64,000 nt of DNA from Rhabdophis nuchalis (GCA_039707465.1 CM077645.1:163608003-163672002), one strand, 5' to 3'; counted from the stretch's first letter, positions 23,184 through 35,128 are shown. Program-made: numbers and translations. Notes: generated from the letters alone by a model not told the origin.

Positions 23184-23186
<3 letters not shown>

Positions 23187-23441
23187 ACGCAGTTGTTAAT
23201 GAATCAGTTGTTAAGTTAATTTACTGACTTGGCTTGTCAGAAGGTTACAAAGGGTAAATCACATGTCACACACACACATACACTGCAACTGTCATACATA
23301 TGTCAATTGCCAAATCCGTGTGTTTTGATCACATGACCGTGGGGATATTGCAATGGTTGTATAAAAAATGGTCATGTCACTTTTTTCAGTCTCGTCGTAA
23401 CTTTGAATAGTGCACTAAATGAACTGTTGTAAATCCAGGAC

Positions 23442-23798
23442 AAGGAATGTGGTGGCTCAGTGGCTAAGACGCTGAGCTTGTCAATCAGAAAGATCAGCAG
23501 TTCAGCGGCTCGAATCCCTAGTACCGCGTAACCGAGTGAGCTCCTGTTACTTGTCCCAGCTTCTGCCAACTGAGCAGTTCGAAAGCATTTAAAAATGCAC
23601 GTAGAAAAATAGGAACCACTTTTGGTGGGAAGGTAACAGCATTCCATGCACCCTCGGCATTTAGTCATGCGGGTCACATGACCACGGAGATGTGGTTCAG
23701 ACAGCACTGGCTCGTCGGCTTTGAAACAGAGATGAGCATCGACCCTTAGAATCGGGAACACTAGCACATATGTGTGAGGGAAACCTTTACCTTTACCT
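23442..23798 (+). mobile_element. tRNA-derived SINE with perfect 11-bp TSD
   Basis: The head GTGGTGGCTCAGTGGCTAAG is tRNA-like, with an A box and a decayed B box near CGGCTCGAATCC. The body contains CAGTTCGAAAGCAT and GGTGGGAAGGTAACAGCATT, and the tail is CCTTTACCTTTACCT. AAATCCAGGAC flanks it at 23431-23441 and 23799-23809, a perfect target duplication. Related copies lie at 28612-29040 (minus), 31391-31742 and 46043-46276. Confidence 0.92.
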
Positions 23799-24060
23799 AA
23801 ATCCAGGACTACCTGTACTATTTCTTTTTCCTCTTATCCTCCTTTAAAAACAGGATTGGGTGTATTGGACTAATAAAAGACTTTTTGGGGAGGGGGGGGT
23901 GTTGGCATATCCTGCAACACTTCACAAATCCCAGTAGTGTGAGATACCAGAAGCCATAATTACTATCACCAGGAAATTCTGATCAAGGAAAGAAAGTGAG
24001 ATAGAGATTGATTTTTCCCTAAATTAAGAAAGGACAAGCTGAAGTACAGTGATTCATATT

Positions 24061-24200
24061 TGACAGCTGGTATAGTACGATGATTAAAGTCGGCTAGCTG
24101 CAAGAACTCCAGGTTTTAATCTCAGCCATGACTGGGCAACTTTGGTCTACTAACTCACTCACTCTTTCAGCCCAACCTACCTCCCTGGATTGATCAGAAT
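24061..24200 (+). mobile_element. tRNA-derived SINE fragment
   Basis: AGCTGGTATAGTACGATGATTAAAG resembles a decayed tRNA-like head, followed by CAGCCATGACTGGGCAACTT, CTCACTCACTCTTTCAGCCC and CCTACCTC. It matches the same SINE type as 63257-63520. The 3' part is missing. Confidence 0.6.
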
Positions 24201-24210
24201 CACTTTAACT

Positions 24211-24435
24211 CAGTGGTAGTCAACCTGGTCCCTACCGCCCACTAGTGGATGTTCCAGCTTTCATGGTGGGTGGTAGGGGTTTTGTCCAATACTGAAGCAC
24301 TTTACTTTTTAAATTTAATTGCCTTCTCTACTTTATAAATCACCATTACTGTGGAACCGGTGGGCGGTTAGAAAATTGTACTACTAACAGAGATACTAAA
24401 GTGGGCGATAGGTATAAAAAGGTTGACTACCCCTG
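24211..24435. mobile_element. hAT-like small transposon (GTAGTCAACC ends)
   Basis: The ends CAGTGGTAGTCAACCTGG and AAAGGTTGACTACCCCTG are inverted repeats. The flanks CTTTAACT (24203-24210) and CTTTAATT (24436-24443) match at 7 of 8 bases, as expected of an old hAT target duplication. The 225-bp interior is non-coding. Confidence 0.85.
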
Positions 24436-24443
24436 CTTTAATT

Positions 24444-26689
24444 GATGGCAGATGCATACTGACTACTATTTTTTAAAAACAGTCTGAAAGTGATTGGTTA
24501 ATTCTGAACACAGCCACATCCTACTTACTGTATAGGAGGGCATGAACACCTTTGCAGCCACATTATTCTATTTTTTATTGTTATCCCCCCCCCCTAATAT
24601 TTCAGTATGTTTTTCAATTAACTGCACAGTTTATATGTTATATTAAAGGGGGAAATAATTTTAAAGTGATTTATCTAGATCTGATTTGTTTATATTTCAA
24701 ACACCAGGCATTTTATCAGGGGTGTATAGACTTTCTATATCCACTGTATATGCATGCTATTTTATTTCTCCATCATAAATTAGGGCCCACATAGAAGAAT
24801 AGCATTTCTCTCTCTTACCCAATCAAAATACGAGCCCCTTTTTCTTTGATGATGGTGAGTATAACTTTTTATCTTAGTTTCTTCTGTAGAGAGCAAGAAA
24901 GATTATTCTTGATATGCGATATGCCAGAATTGTTTCTTAGACAAATGGACTGAAGCATTTTTAAAGCTCATAATAGTGAAATAACATCTAGAAATTACAC
25001 AGGCTGACACCTTAATCTACTCAATTCTAAGAAGAGACGATACGAATCAAATTTACAGGATTCTGTTATTCTATTAAATCTCAATAAAACTAATTTTTGC
25101 CTTCAGAGGAGTTGATTTGGTCAGGTCTACCTAGTGGGGCTGATACCAAGCCCTCTTCAATGATTAGTAATGGTGGATCCCCACTTTTTCTTCTCTTCTG
25201 GCTTTCATCATGCTTTTTCAGATTATACACAACAGCTTTCTCTACTTTCTTCAGCGTGCAAGCACTGCCCAATGTTTTCCAGCCCACATACGGTAGTTCT
25301 TTTTATAAAAGCAATATTAACAGTCTACAATCTACTTCATTTTTGTTGCCAAACCTCCACTCCAATTGCCCTTCTCCTTTTCCTCCTCCTGGCATCCTAA
25401 TTGGAGCTCAACCCCTGTAGTTCTTCCTTATGTCTTGAGTAAGATGGCTTTCTTACGAGAATCTAAACTAAGTCTGAACAAATGTGTGGGTTGTTAACAG
25501 ATATACCAGAATAATATCCAAGAAAAAGAGTGCTATTGTTGAAAAGTAGGCATCAACTGAAAAACAAAAGTAACCACACAGCTTTTGTGTAGAAAACGTT
25601 CACTAGATAAAGGGCTATGTGTAAGCAAATACTTATTTCTTGCATTTGGGCAATAATATGTTACATACTGTATGCTATAACCCAGAGTCTGAACACAAAG
25701 TTGGGAAAAACTATGTCCCCTATTCTCTGGTTTTAAGTAGAAAAGTCCCAAGTTCATCTGGCAGGTAGCACTGAGTGAAAATATATATTTATGAAACTTT
25801 AAGAGCAATGGATAAATAAAGGTCACTATAGATTTAGATGGACCCATAATCTGACTGAAGATAAGAATTATTGCTGATTTCCCAATCATTTTCACAGAGC
25901 TACTTTGTTACTCACTGTTACTCCTGAAAACCTTTAACAAATAAAAGAGGATCACATGTGAAGAAGTGCTATTATGCTGAAGACATTTAGACTAACAGCC
26001 TGGAATTACTTGAAATGAGAAATTGCATTTTGTTAAAATATGGGGATCTTAGACAAATGTTATGCCTATTTTAACTATGGTATGTTATCAAGTATTTTGA
26101 TTATTGTCTTATTTGTCTGGTTTTATTGATCATGGGATACATATTCCATTTACTCATTGGCATCTGTGTGATCAGTGACAACATCTATAGTACATGGTCA
26201 ACCATGCAATTCTAGAATAATATATGTAATATATAGTGTTCAATAATAGTCAGAGAAAGAATCCATAAAAATACCACCAGATTTAGATGATTGATTTAAT
26301 ATTTTGATGATATTACTTCTGCAATGAATGGATAAGCATTTTTAGCCTTTCTATTTTCCAATTTACTCAATTAAGTTGAATACCAATTCCTATTAGAATT
26401 GGAATTGATTTTTACGTTCTCCATTTTTTTGCCACAAGAATGGGAATGTTCACTGGTAATGTTTTTACATGGATGATAGACTAATTCACCCCTCAAGTCT
26501 CAAAAGATGCTTAAAACTTTCAAGAAATTTGAATTCCCTTTGATGCTCCTAGGGATGCTCCCTAGGAGCATCTAAGCCTCTCTCCATACCTTACATATGC
26601 AGTCCAGGAGAGTCACAGCTTTAGTAAGTTAAAGCACCAGGGATCATCTCATCTGCTTGGAATCCACACTGTATATTGGACGCTAATAC
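24444..26689. other. Intergenic; one short perfect hairpin
   Basis: AT-rich sequence with no recognised gene or transposon. A perfect 13-bp inverted repeat with a 5-base loop (arms GATGCTCCTAGGG and its complement) lies at 26542-26572. Confidence 0.5.
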
Positions 26690-27232
26690 AGTTGAGCAGG
26701 TCCAGAAGTACTGTATTTCACAAGAAGAGTACTCCATTCCTCTGCTCACAATAGAATCCCTTATGCCATCAGGCTTAACATTTTGGGCTTGGATAATCTG
26801 GAACTGTGCTGCCTGCGGTTGGGCCTAAGCATAGTACACAAAATTGCCTGCTACAATGTCCTACCTGTCAACAACTTCTTCAGCTTCAACCTCAATAATA
26901 CATGGGCAAACAATTCATGCAAACTCAAGGTAAACCGCTCCAAACTTGATTGTAGAAAATATGACTTCAGCAACAGAGTGGTCAATGCCTGGAATGCTCT
27001 ACCTCTATCATCAAACCCCCCACAGCTTCAACCTTAAACTGTCTACCGTGGACCTCACCCCATTCCCAAGAGGTCCATAAAGGGGGCATGCAGAAGCACA
27101 CCAGCGTGCCTACCGTCTCTGTCCTATTGTCTCCATTTATTTGTACTCATTTCCCTTGTTCATGTCCATGTTTATACTTACACCTGTTATCTTGTACATG
27201 TTTGACAAATAAAATAAAAAATAAATAAAATG
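26690..27232 (+). mobile_element. CR1/L3-type LINE 3' end
   Basis: The open frame 26783-27037 includes KLDCRKYDFSNRVVNAWNAL, typical of the C-terminus of Jockey-superfamily LINEs. The following 3' UTR ends CTTGTACATGTTTGACAAAT and an A-rich TAAA tail. The copy is strongly 5'-truncated. The clade (CR1 against L3) is not resolved. Confidence 0.7.
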
Positions 27233-28205
27233 GTCTGACAAATTTTGTTTTCAAAAGATTGTATCTATCACTAACCCTTAAAGCAGACCTGTGCTATGGG
27301 AAGATCTATCTCTCCCCATTCAGCCTGCTTTATCTATTATCTATCTTTATATACACACGGACTTCTCAGCTCCTTTTCTTCCTTTTTCATATCCTCTCTC
27401 TTTCCACTTTTCTTTCTTTCTCCTGTTCTTCAGGACTCACTATCTCTCTTAAGACAAAGAAGAGGGTTTGTTTAGAACCAGTATTGACTTCCTGTCTTCC
27501 TTAAACACTGCATTGTATTTGCTGGTCTATCACTATCCCTCAGTGATCTGATTGCTCATTGTTATTCTCTCAGTACTGTTTAAGTGTTATTTCCCCATTG
27601 AATCCTACTTCTTCCATGATTGCTGCTTTCTCCTTCCTTGCCATTTCCCACTGATATGGTTTCATTGTGTTATTCTGCAATAAAATTCAATCCCTTTGTT
27701 TGAGGTCTATACTGTCACCGTTTTTAGGTCTGCATTCACTCTGGGATGTATAGTTTTTAAATACTCTTTAGTTAAAAGATTTTGCTTTTATATAGTTCCC
27801 TGCTGTATAGTCCCAACATAATAGTATATATACACAGATCCTTGGAGGCATTACTGATAATGTATTTTGTGGTGCACACAGAATGCTTTTATATGAATCT
27901 TGCTGTGTTTGCTGTGATAATGGACTCTTCCATTTATTATAGGATTCCCTGAAGGTACTTTACTTTGCTATGTCTTGTCTAGCCACTTTTAAGGAATCTC
28001 TAAACTGTTCCAGTCACTACGATAATGTCATAAGCTTTTTGAGATGGAACAAATATAACATCTATAGGGAGCAATATCTTAAATCAGCAGGTCAGAACGG
28101 AAGTCTTTCAGCAACACTATTTCTGAGATATGTAGCATCTTGCAAAATTCCAATTTTCCTTTTTTTAGTTATTTAGCTAACGCTAACCAAGTGTCTGCCT
28201 TTACT
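27233..28205. other. Intergenic, no feature recognised
   Basis: A CT-rich patch near 27380-27430; otherwise no feature. Confidence 0.5.
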
Positions 28206-28610
28206 TAAGCATCATTCATTCATTCGTTTGTTCGTTCGTTCGTTCATTCGTTCGTTCATTCGTTCATTCATTTTGAGTGGCCGCCCAATACATGACTCTG
28301 GGTGGCTAACAATAAATGAAAGCAACTTAAAAGCCTCATAACAACATAATAAATTACACACATAGCCGCTAGAATAAAAAACCCAATCAACATTTACATA
28401 ACCATGATAGGGGATGAGACACACACTTCAGGTCCCAGGAACAGTAATAAGAACAGGTCTTAAAAGAACTTATAAGGGTGATGGAATGGTGTTCCAGAAA
28501 AGAGCACTTTGATAGGAAAAGCTCTCTTTCTGGGTTTTGCCAGACAGATCTATTGCTGTAGATGGGCCCTGTAGCAAGTCTTTTTTTTTGCCTGGGTTAA
28601 TGTGATAAAG
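28206..28610 (-). mobile_element. L2-type LINE 3' end with (TGAA/CGAA)n tail, minus strand
   Basis: The left edge is a tandem ATTC/GTTC array (28212-28271), the complement of a GAAT/GAAC tail. Next come GAGTGGCCGCCCAATACATG and, farther right, the antisense of an L2-like C-terminal region (GGTGTTCCAGAAAAGAGCAC, GGAAAAGCTCTCTTTCTGGG). The copy differs from the other L2 pieces in the window, so it belongs to another subfamily. Confidence 0.65.
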
Positions 28611-28611
28611 C

Positions 28612-29040
28612 TAAAGGTTCCTCTTGCACATATGTGCTAGTCGTTCCCGACTCTAGGGAGTGATGCTCATCTCCATTTCTTTTTATGAGAAAAAAGTTTT
28701 ATTGGTTTTTACAAAATTTTTAAAAATAGGAAAAGGGTATAAGGTATTGCTCATCTCCATTTCAAAGCCAAAGAACCAGCACTGTCCAAAAACATCCCCA
28801 TGGTCATGTGGCCGGCATGACTAAATGCCAAAGGTGCACGGAACACTGTTACCTTCCCACCAAAGATGGTTCCTATTTTTCTACTTGCATTTTACATGCT
28901 TTCAGGCTGCTAGGTTGGCAAGAGGTGGAACAAGTAACAGGAGCACACTTCGTTACGCGGCACTAGGATTCAAACCGCCAAACTGCTGACCTTTCTGATC
29001 GGCAAGCTCAGCGTCTTACATTTCTGTAGCTTGGGCCCAT
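28612..29040 (-). mobile_element. tRNA-derived SINE, minus strand, with nested insertion
   Basis: This is the antisense of the GTGGCTCAGTGGCTAAG SINE. It starts AAAGGTTCCTCTTGCACATA and contains ACCTTCCCACCAAAGATGG and CTTTCTGATCGGCAAGCTC at the head end. A 69-bp piece at 28680-28748, flanked by a 15-bp duplication of SINE sequence, splits it. Confidence 0.88.
28680..28748 (-). mobile_element. Very short retrotransposed tail inside a SINE
   Basis: GCTCATCTCCATTTC occurs at 28665-28679 and 28749-28763, a perfect 15-bp target duplication. The 69 bp between them start TTTTT on the plus strand, so the insert is minus-strand and ends in a short poly(A). Its sequence (AAACCAATAAAAC near the end) resembles a LINE 3' end, perhaps L1. 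Confidence 0.75.
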
Positions 29041-30411
29041 GCCATGGGGTATAATTTTAAAAATATATTAAGCTTGTTGTAGCAAAAATTTAACCTTAAT
29101 TAACTGTCCAGTTTTGCAGTGGTGATGTTATTTGGCCCCACGCTGAACAACCTATCTGTTTGGTCAGATAAAGGATGGAATAAGTTATAAGTTCAATGAA
29201 AAATAAAAAGATGAAAAAAAAATAGCTAGCTTCTTCACCAACTAGCAACAGCTCTTTGAGTCTAGAGAAAATGCTGAGATGTGATGAAACTTCCTTTCAT
29301 TTCCTTGCATAAGTTAATGTAATGAAGTCTTTAAAGATAGTCTGGGTCTGTCCAAATAGATTTCCCATTTTTATTTATTAAATAATTATTTCTGATCCTC
29401 CCAATCATGAGAACAACCCATGTGTGAGTGAGAGGAGATAAAGCAGAAACTGGAGAAAGTAGCAAAAAGGACAAAGGGGGTATTCATAGGGATTACTTAA
29501 TAGCAGGGAGGACCATAGTCAGTCTAATTCCAAGGGAAATCTGTACAGAAGCATCTGCAGCAAACTGCAATGACCCTGAAATAATGACAAATGTTTGATG
29601 ACATCATACATAAAGGCCACAATCATGTCCTTGCCTCCTGATGACTAATGCTGGTATATAAACCATGGCATCAGTGCAATGATGTTGTGATGCATGCTTC
29701 GCAAGAGGAAAATAACTATGGATAAGCACTGCATGTAAATAATATATCAATTACCTCTTAGCCAGGCATGTACATTGCTGATTTTTACATTTTGAACATG
29801 AACAGAAGACTGTGATACTGTGCTTAAATAATTCTTTTTCATCATCTCTACATAGCAGAATGGCAAATGCTACCATAAACAAGCAAGCCATCCTAATTTA
29901 TGTTGCTTTTTTGATACGCTGACAAAAGAAATATTTTCATAGGTCAACAGAATGGAGAATGCAGGATTTACATTGCTTTACCCAAAATGTTTCCAGAAAA
30001 CATTTATGAATGGATTATATTGATAAGTGTAAATATTTAACTCGGAAAATTACTTAATTCAAACTCAGGATGATAAACCATTTCTAAAGTAGCCAGCATG
30101 ATCAATTATTATCTCGTAGAGCATAGATAGTTTGTGTATGCAGGCCTTAAATTGTGCTAACTGAAATCTTCAAAGATTTAAATCCAGAGCAGTATTGAGG
30201 AACTTTTAAATATCTGTCTTACAATGACAGTCAGCAAAGGCATTCTAGTAATTAATTCGGAATTCAGAAACAATCTTGCTGAATACTATAAATGATAGAT
30301 CTACCATATTCGGGCTGCAAAAATCTGGACAACCCCAAATCAAGTATTAAGATTTTTATATTCTTTTCTGCCTACTAGTTGTCCAGCTCTAATATAATAT
30401 ATAGAATGGTG
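29041..30411. other. Intergenic, no feature recognised
   Basis: AT-rich sequence without recognisable elements. Confidence 0.5.
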
Positions 30412-30742
30412 CAGTGTGGGTTCCGGATCCCTTTCTAATGAGTATGATTGCAATGGGCCCGGCATCCAGATGGATGTGTGCAGCCCATGCGCGGACAACG
30501 CACACATGCATCTTAGCCTCTAGTGATGCCTCCGCAAGACTCCGCAAGACTCCAGTTGCTTGGCGGAGTGTCGCGCAGGTGATGTATGCGCCATGTGCGG
30601 AAGCGCCAAAGAGTTTAAAGACAGATAGGGAGCGCAGGTGGGTGGGTGGACCCTCCACAGCACTGTACCTGAATGGTACCCGGTGCTCCAGGCAGGCACT
30701 GGTATGCTCGTACTGGGGTGTACTGCCTGCAACCCACCACTG
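30412..30742. mobile_element. GC-rich non-autonomous transposon
   Basis: The left end CAGTGTGGGTTCCGG and right end GCAACCCACCACTG are imperfect inverted repeats of the CAGTGGTGGGTT type. The 331-bp body is much richer in G+C than its flanks and contains a local tandem GCAAGACTCC. No clean target duplication is visible. Open frames on both strands are by-products. Confidence 0.65.
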
Positions 30743-31390
30743 GAACTGTACCATTTTCAGTTATGAAAAAGAGCAATGTTGAAGAAATAGAACAAAGTTT
30801 GCAAACTATATTACAGGGATAGATACTATTTCACAGACCTGAGGTTACATCATTTTTGTATTTTATTATATTTTAGGCTCCAAAGGTCATGGAAGGGCTT
30901 AGATTATTTAAGAAGATGGCCATTGGTATCCCATTTCCCAATCTGATTTGGGCCCTACCGTATAGCAAAGCTTGTTGGTTCCTTCAAGCTGTGAAATTCA
31001 AGTCTATAGGGATACTCGTTAGATTTGAGAAGGGTGTAAGTGGACAAGGCTGCATCCTCCTTTGAGTTGGACTGGCAAGTCCTCTTTAATGGAGGGCACC
31101 CAAAGTCCTTTTCCCACTTCCTGATTGTGCTGGCTGGACTCACATGGCTACCAAGGCTTGGTTTCAGGTAGCTCCAAGAGTTTGCCTGGGATAAGCAAAG
31201 GCTTGTAAGGAGAGGGAAATACTGTAGAATGATCAGAGCTGCTGCTGCTGTTCCTCCTCCTCCTCTGGAATTACTTGAATTACAAGTGGAAATGAGATCT
31301 TAAAATAGGGAAAAGCAAAAACAAGGAAAGGAAAGGAATAGGGAAAAGCAAAAACAAGGAAAGGAATGATTTGGAACTCGCTACCCAGCT
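30743..31390. other. Intergenic, short tandem motifs
   Basis: GCTGCTGCTG/CCTCCTCCTC runs lie near 31240-31265. A word of about 28 bp (AATAGGGAAAAGCAAAAACA...) is repeated at about 31304 and 31337. No gene is recognised. Confidence 0.5.
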
Positions 31391-31742
31391 TTGTGGTAGC
31401 TTAGTGGCTAAGAGGCTGAGCTTGTCGATCAGAAGATCAGCAGTTCAGGGGTTCGAATCCCCAGCATCACATAACGGAGTGAACTCCCTTTACTTGTCCC
31501 AGCTTCTGCCAATCTAGCAGTTCGAAAGCATGTAAAAAATGCAAGCAGAAAAATAGGGACTGCCTTGGTGGGAAGGTAACAGCACTCCATGTGCCTTCGG
31601 TGTTTAGTCATGCCAACCACATGTCCATGGAGACATGTTTGGACAGTGTTAGCTCTTTGGCTTTGAAACTGAGATTAGCACACACACCCCTAGAGTCGAG
31701 AACAACTAGCACACGTGTGTGTGGGGGAAAACTTTATCTTTA
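31391..31742 (+). mobile_element. tRNA-derived SINE
   Basis: The same family as 23442-23798: head GTGGTAGCTTAGTGGCTAAG, B box GGGTTCGAATCCC, body CAGCTTCTGCCAATCTAGCA, end AACTTTATCTTTAC. CAGCTTTG on both sides is a plausible target duplication. Confidence 0.9.
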
Positions 31743-33056
31743 CTCAGCTTTGCAATTTCCTTTTTTTCTCTTCTCCAGACAGACAAGGGAGGGGGGAGGC
31801 AGAACTCAAATGGTTTCTTCACCCCTTCTCTAAGCGATGGGTGAAAAAGTTAATTTTGTTTGTTTTTTATGGTGACTGCCCCATGTTGATTATTCAGAGG
31901 AGTTCCTAATTGTCCCTCAATCATGGGCATATCCATAGTTGCCTTTAAAATGTGACATCCCCTTCTCTGTTCATTAATGAGATTTGCAATCCAGCCAGCC
32001 TTTTCAACAGGATGCCTGGACGCTTGCTTTCAAGAGGCTACTTGGAATTAAGCACTGAGTAAAAGGCAAGGTTAGCAAGGGGAGGGAAGTAAAGGAAGGA
32101 GGACTCTTCAAAAGCATTGCCGGTAGTATTCTCCTGTCTCATCGAAATACTGCCAAATTATAGAGGCTTTTTCTACTGTATCATCCTAATTGCATCCTAA
32201 TGCAGGACTGGAACTTCAGAGAATAATCTGTCTGAGGACAAGCTGAAGGGCAGAGGTTTTCTGATCAAACTGGGGGTTTCATTACAATTCTATAATCTCT
32301 CTTCCACCAGAGGAATAGAAAAAAATATTAAATATGATGATATTTTCAGCATGGCATTATGATGTTAAAATGCAAAGAGCTGAAGCTTTGCAATACGAGT
32401 GGTTTAACTATCTGAATTTAGATCAGGATACGAGAGCATTGTTGAACTGACTAATGTGTCACTGTACCATTTCTTCCCACTCTGTAGCTTATTCTGTCAA
32501 TTGTCGGATCCCAGAGGCGACTGTAGCAAAAAGCTGGGCTTTAAGTTAGAGCCGATCAAGGAGCTTTTCTGGTTTCCACCACAACTCAGCATTGGTTTTA
32601 AATAGAATTTCCTTCACATTATTTTTTTCACTCCTCACCAGATAGATTGTTCTCATGTTTCTGAAGAAGTAATGGCATTGAAGGCTTGCTGTTTCACATA
32701 ATGTAGTGGAATCTTCTCCCTATGTTCTTTACTGTCTGCTCTTTCTGTGGACTTATTCTCAAGTATCAGCAGTGCTGCTATTCATCTCTTCATGGATAGC
32801 TCCTGGATCACCCAATAGCATTGTAAAGCAAAGTGGCTTTGCAACTTGATGATGATCAAACCCTGACTCAGAGCAAAAACCATATAGTCATAGTCATAGC
32901 TAGTGTGGCAATAATCACATCCACAGAGCCATATGTTAAATAGAATGAAGCAGCCGGGCCAGTTGATTCATAGGGAGGGCAGCAGGTGTGATCATTACCC
33001 CAATTTACCACTTTTCCACTTAGCTAATATGTGGCTGCTTATATTACCTCACGAAT
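31743..33056. other. Intergenic, no feature recognised
   Basis: No recognisable gene or repeat. Confidence 0.5.
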
Positions 33057-33303
33057 AGAGCTGAGGTGGCATAGACGTTTACAGTGCAGTACTTCAGACT
33101 ACTTCAGCTGACTGCTAGCTGCAGTTTGGCAGTTCAAATCTTACCGGCTCAAGGTTCACTCGGCCTGCCATCCTTCCGAGGTGGGTAAAATGAAGAGCCA
33201 GATTGTTGGAGGCAATATGCTGACTCTGTAAACTGCTTAGAGAGTGCTGTAAAAGCACTATGAATGGTATATACAGTAAGTCTAAGTGCTATTACTATTT
33301 TCT
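33057..33303 (+). mobile_element. tRNA-derived SINE (GTCTAAGTGCTATT tail)
   Basis: Head AGAGCTGAGGTGGCATAGACG, B box AGTTCAAATCTTACC near 33131, body TCCGAGGTGGGTAAAATGA and GCTGACTCTGTAAACTGC, tail AAGTCTAAGTGCTATTACTA. This is the most complete copy of this family in the window. Confidence 0.9.
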
Positions 33304-33760
33304 TGGTTTCCTGCATGCCTTCCTTCTGCATATAAACAGATACAGAAATAAAGAGGAGGTGTGGGAAGGGGAGTTGATTTATTTCAGTTTCTCCCAAATT
33401 AAAATATCCTTTGGTCAGCTTGGCCAAATAAGTATTTGGTGGGGTGACAAGAGCACAAAACCCCCATTATCGTGAGGAGGGAAAGAGTTTAATGACAGTA
33501 TACGCAAAGGTATTAATAAGCTATTACATGCATGGTAGAAGTGGGAACAGGATTGATTAAAATATTAAAAGGAAGAACGGGGAGGGGGAAAATCAATGAG
33601 GTATTTTAAAAAATGAGGAAGAATACAAGCAGGCGTCTTAGAGGAGCAGAAAAATTCAGAATGAATACAATTCTAGTAAAATCGAAAACTAATATTTGGT
33701 CAGCAAGGGCAAAAGGTTTGTCAAAAGATCTTTTTAGTCTACTGTCAGCCTGCAAAAGGA
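33304..33760. other. Intergenic, no feature recognised
   Basis: No recognisable gene or repeat. Confidence 0.5.
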
Positions 33761-33763
33761 TGT

Positions 33764-33810
<47 letters not shown>

Positions 33811-33885
33811 TTGGACTTCTAGACTGCCCCCTCTCCCCGGAGCCAGGCCTGCAGACTGTACATTATCAAGGGAAAACTGGTGAAG
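33761..33885 (-). mobile_element. (TTTA)n array with LINE 3' terminus, minus strand
   Basis: About 13 TTTA units are followed by GGACTTCTAGACTGCCCCCT and a small GC stem. This is the antisense of a LINE 3' end with its short tandem tail. Confidence 0.6.
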
Positions 33886-34455
33886 TTGACTAAATGGTCA
33901 TCTGATTTAAAAAATGCAAGTACCTACTGTTTTCTTTTATGCTTCTGATATAACTAATAATTTTTTTTCAAGGCCTATTTTAATTTTGCTCTTTTTGGCG
34001 GGGGGGGGCATTCTGATTGAAACAATTCATGTGCCTTCTGACATTCCCATTACAATTTCAGTAGTACTGTTATTTCTCAAAAGATTTTATCCTGCTGTCA
34101 ATTCCTGTGACTATTCCATTGTTCCCAAGTACAGAATTACATGTTATCCTGGCCCTGGTAATTCAGCCTATGATTTTTTCTTTCCCTGATTTTCATGTCT
34201 TGCATCCTCTTCAATTTCATTGTGTGAAAATGATGGTTATTCACAGCCTGACACCTTTTGCAGGAACAGCTCTTGATTGGTTCAAAGCCTATTACTGAAT
34301 TTCAATTAGGTTGCTTTACAAAAGTCCTAAACACCACATGCCATTCTTTTGATTTTCAACATATGAACAAACTTAATTCAGATAATAAACAATCATGCAT
34401 CATTTTAATTGGGCTGTAATTGCATCACCTGTTCATATTTAATTTGAATAGTCAT
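33886..34455. other. Intergenic, no feature recognised
   Basis: A G9 run near 34000; nothing else recognised. Confidence 0.5.
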
Positions 34456-35128
34456 GTTTATTTATTTTATTTATTTCGATTTATATAACCGCTCCTTCTC
34501 CATCGAAATGGACCCAGGGCAGTGCACAGGGAGTTAAAATCAATAAATAACAATAAATACAGTAATAATGTCTAAAATGAATTAAACTAAGGACCTGTGC
34601 TAAAACATTCCCATTAAAATTCTAAAATACATTTACTCGTTGGCTGAGGTTGAATTATATCAGAGCTCTAAGCTCTAAGCTAGACCGGCTTGATGGAAAA
34701 GATATGTCTTAAGTGAGCGGCGAAAGAGGGGAAGGTCTGTGATAGTCCGAAGTTCGGGGGGTAGGTCGTTTCAGAGGGATGGCCCTGCCACCGAGAAGAC
34801 CCTTCCCCTGGGCACTGCTAGCCGGCATTGACCAGCGGATGGTACCCTGAGGAGGCCCTCCCTATGGGAGTGGATCAGACGGTGGGAGGTATGCGGCAGG
34901 AGACGGTCCCACAAATAACTAGGCCCCGTGCTATGGAGCGATTTGAAGATGGTAACAAGCACCTTGAAGCACACCCGGAAGGCCACCGGCAGCCAGTGCA
35001 GCTCGCGCAGGAGAGGTGTTACGTGGGAGCTTCGAGATGCTCCCAGAATCCCCCGTGCGGCCGCATTCTGCACTAACTGGAGCCTCTGGATGCACCTCAA
35101 GGGGAACCCCATGTAGAGAGCCCCATGT
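34456..35128 (-). mobile_element. L2-clade LINE 3' fragment, minus strand
   Basis: A TTTA-rich tail is followed by the antisense 3' UTR and ORF end. The minus frame 35112-34771 gives MGFPLRCIQRLQLVQNAAAR and LLRELHWLPVAFRV, the L2 C-terminal domain. It breaks off at CATGTAGAGAG, the equivalent of codons just before that region, so the copy is about 0.67 kb and 5'-truncated. Confidence 0.9.

Larger units (their letters stand above)
20401..23184 (+). mobile_element. L2-clade LINE, long 5'-truncated copy
   Basis: This is a 2.8-kb plus-strand L2 copy. It starts in the middle of the endonuclease, contains the whole reverse transcriptase and the C-terminal region, then a 3' UTR ending CACCGCCCCGAGTCCCCATG, a small stem, TTTATAAGTATTAAAA and a long ATT tail. 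It landed inside the small transposon at 20265-23818. It is the best preserved element in the window, broken only by truncation, one clear frameshift near 22.4 kb and point changes. Confidence 0.92.
20265..23818. mobile_element. AGGTAGTCCTTGACTTA-family small transposon, split by L2 and SINE
   Basis: The left piece 20265-20400 runs from CAAGTAGTCCTTGACTTATG through GTTGTTAAGTGAATCACTGC. The middle piece 23185-23441 continues with CAGTTGTTAAGTTAATTTAC and GATCACATGACCGTGGGGAT. The last bases, CAGGACTACCTG, resume at 23807-23818 after the SINE. Removing the two insertions leaves a roughly 400-bp element similar to those at 8642, 37697 and 55712. It has no coding capacity. Confidence 0.8.

Noticed and set aside
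23442..23520. A tRNA gene, because of the GTGGCTCAGTGGCTAAG start.
   Set aside because: It is the head of a SINE with related copies in the window and a target duplication around the whole unit.
30414..30782. Open frames of about 120 residues on both strands.
   Set aside because: They lie in a GC-rich non-autonomous transposon with inverted ends; no domain is recognisable.
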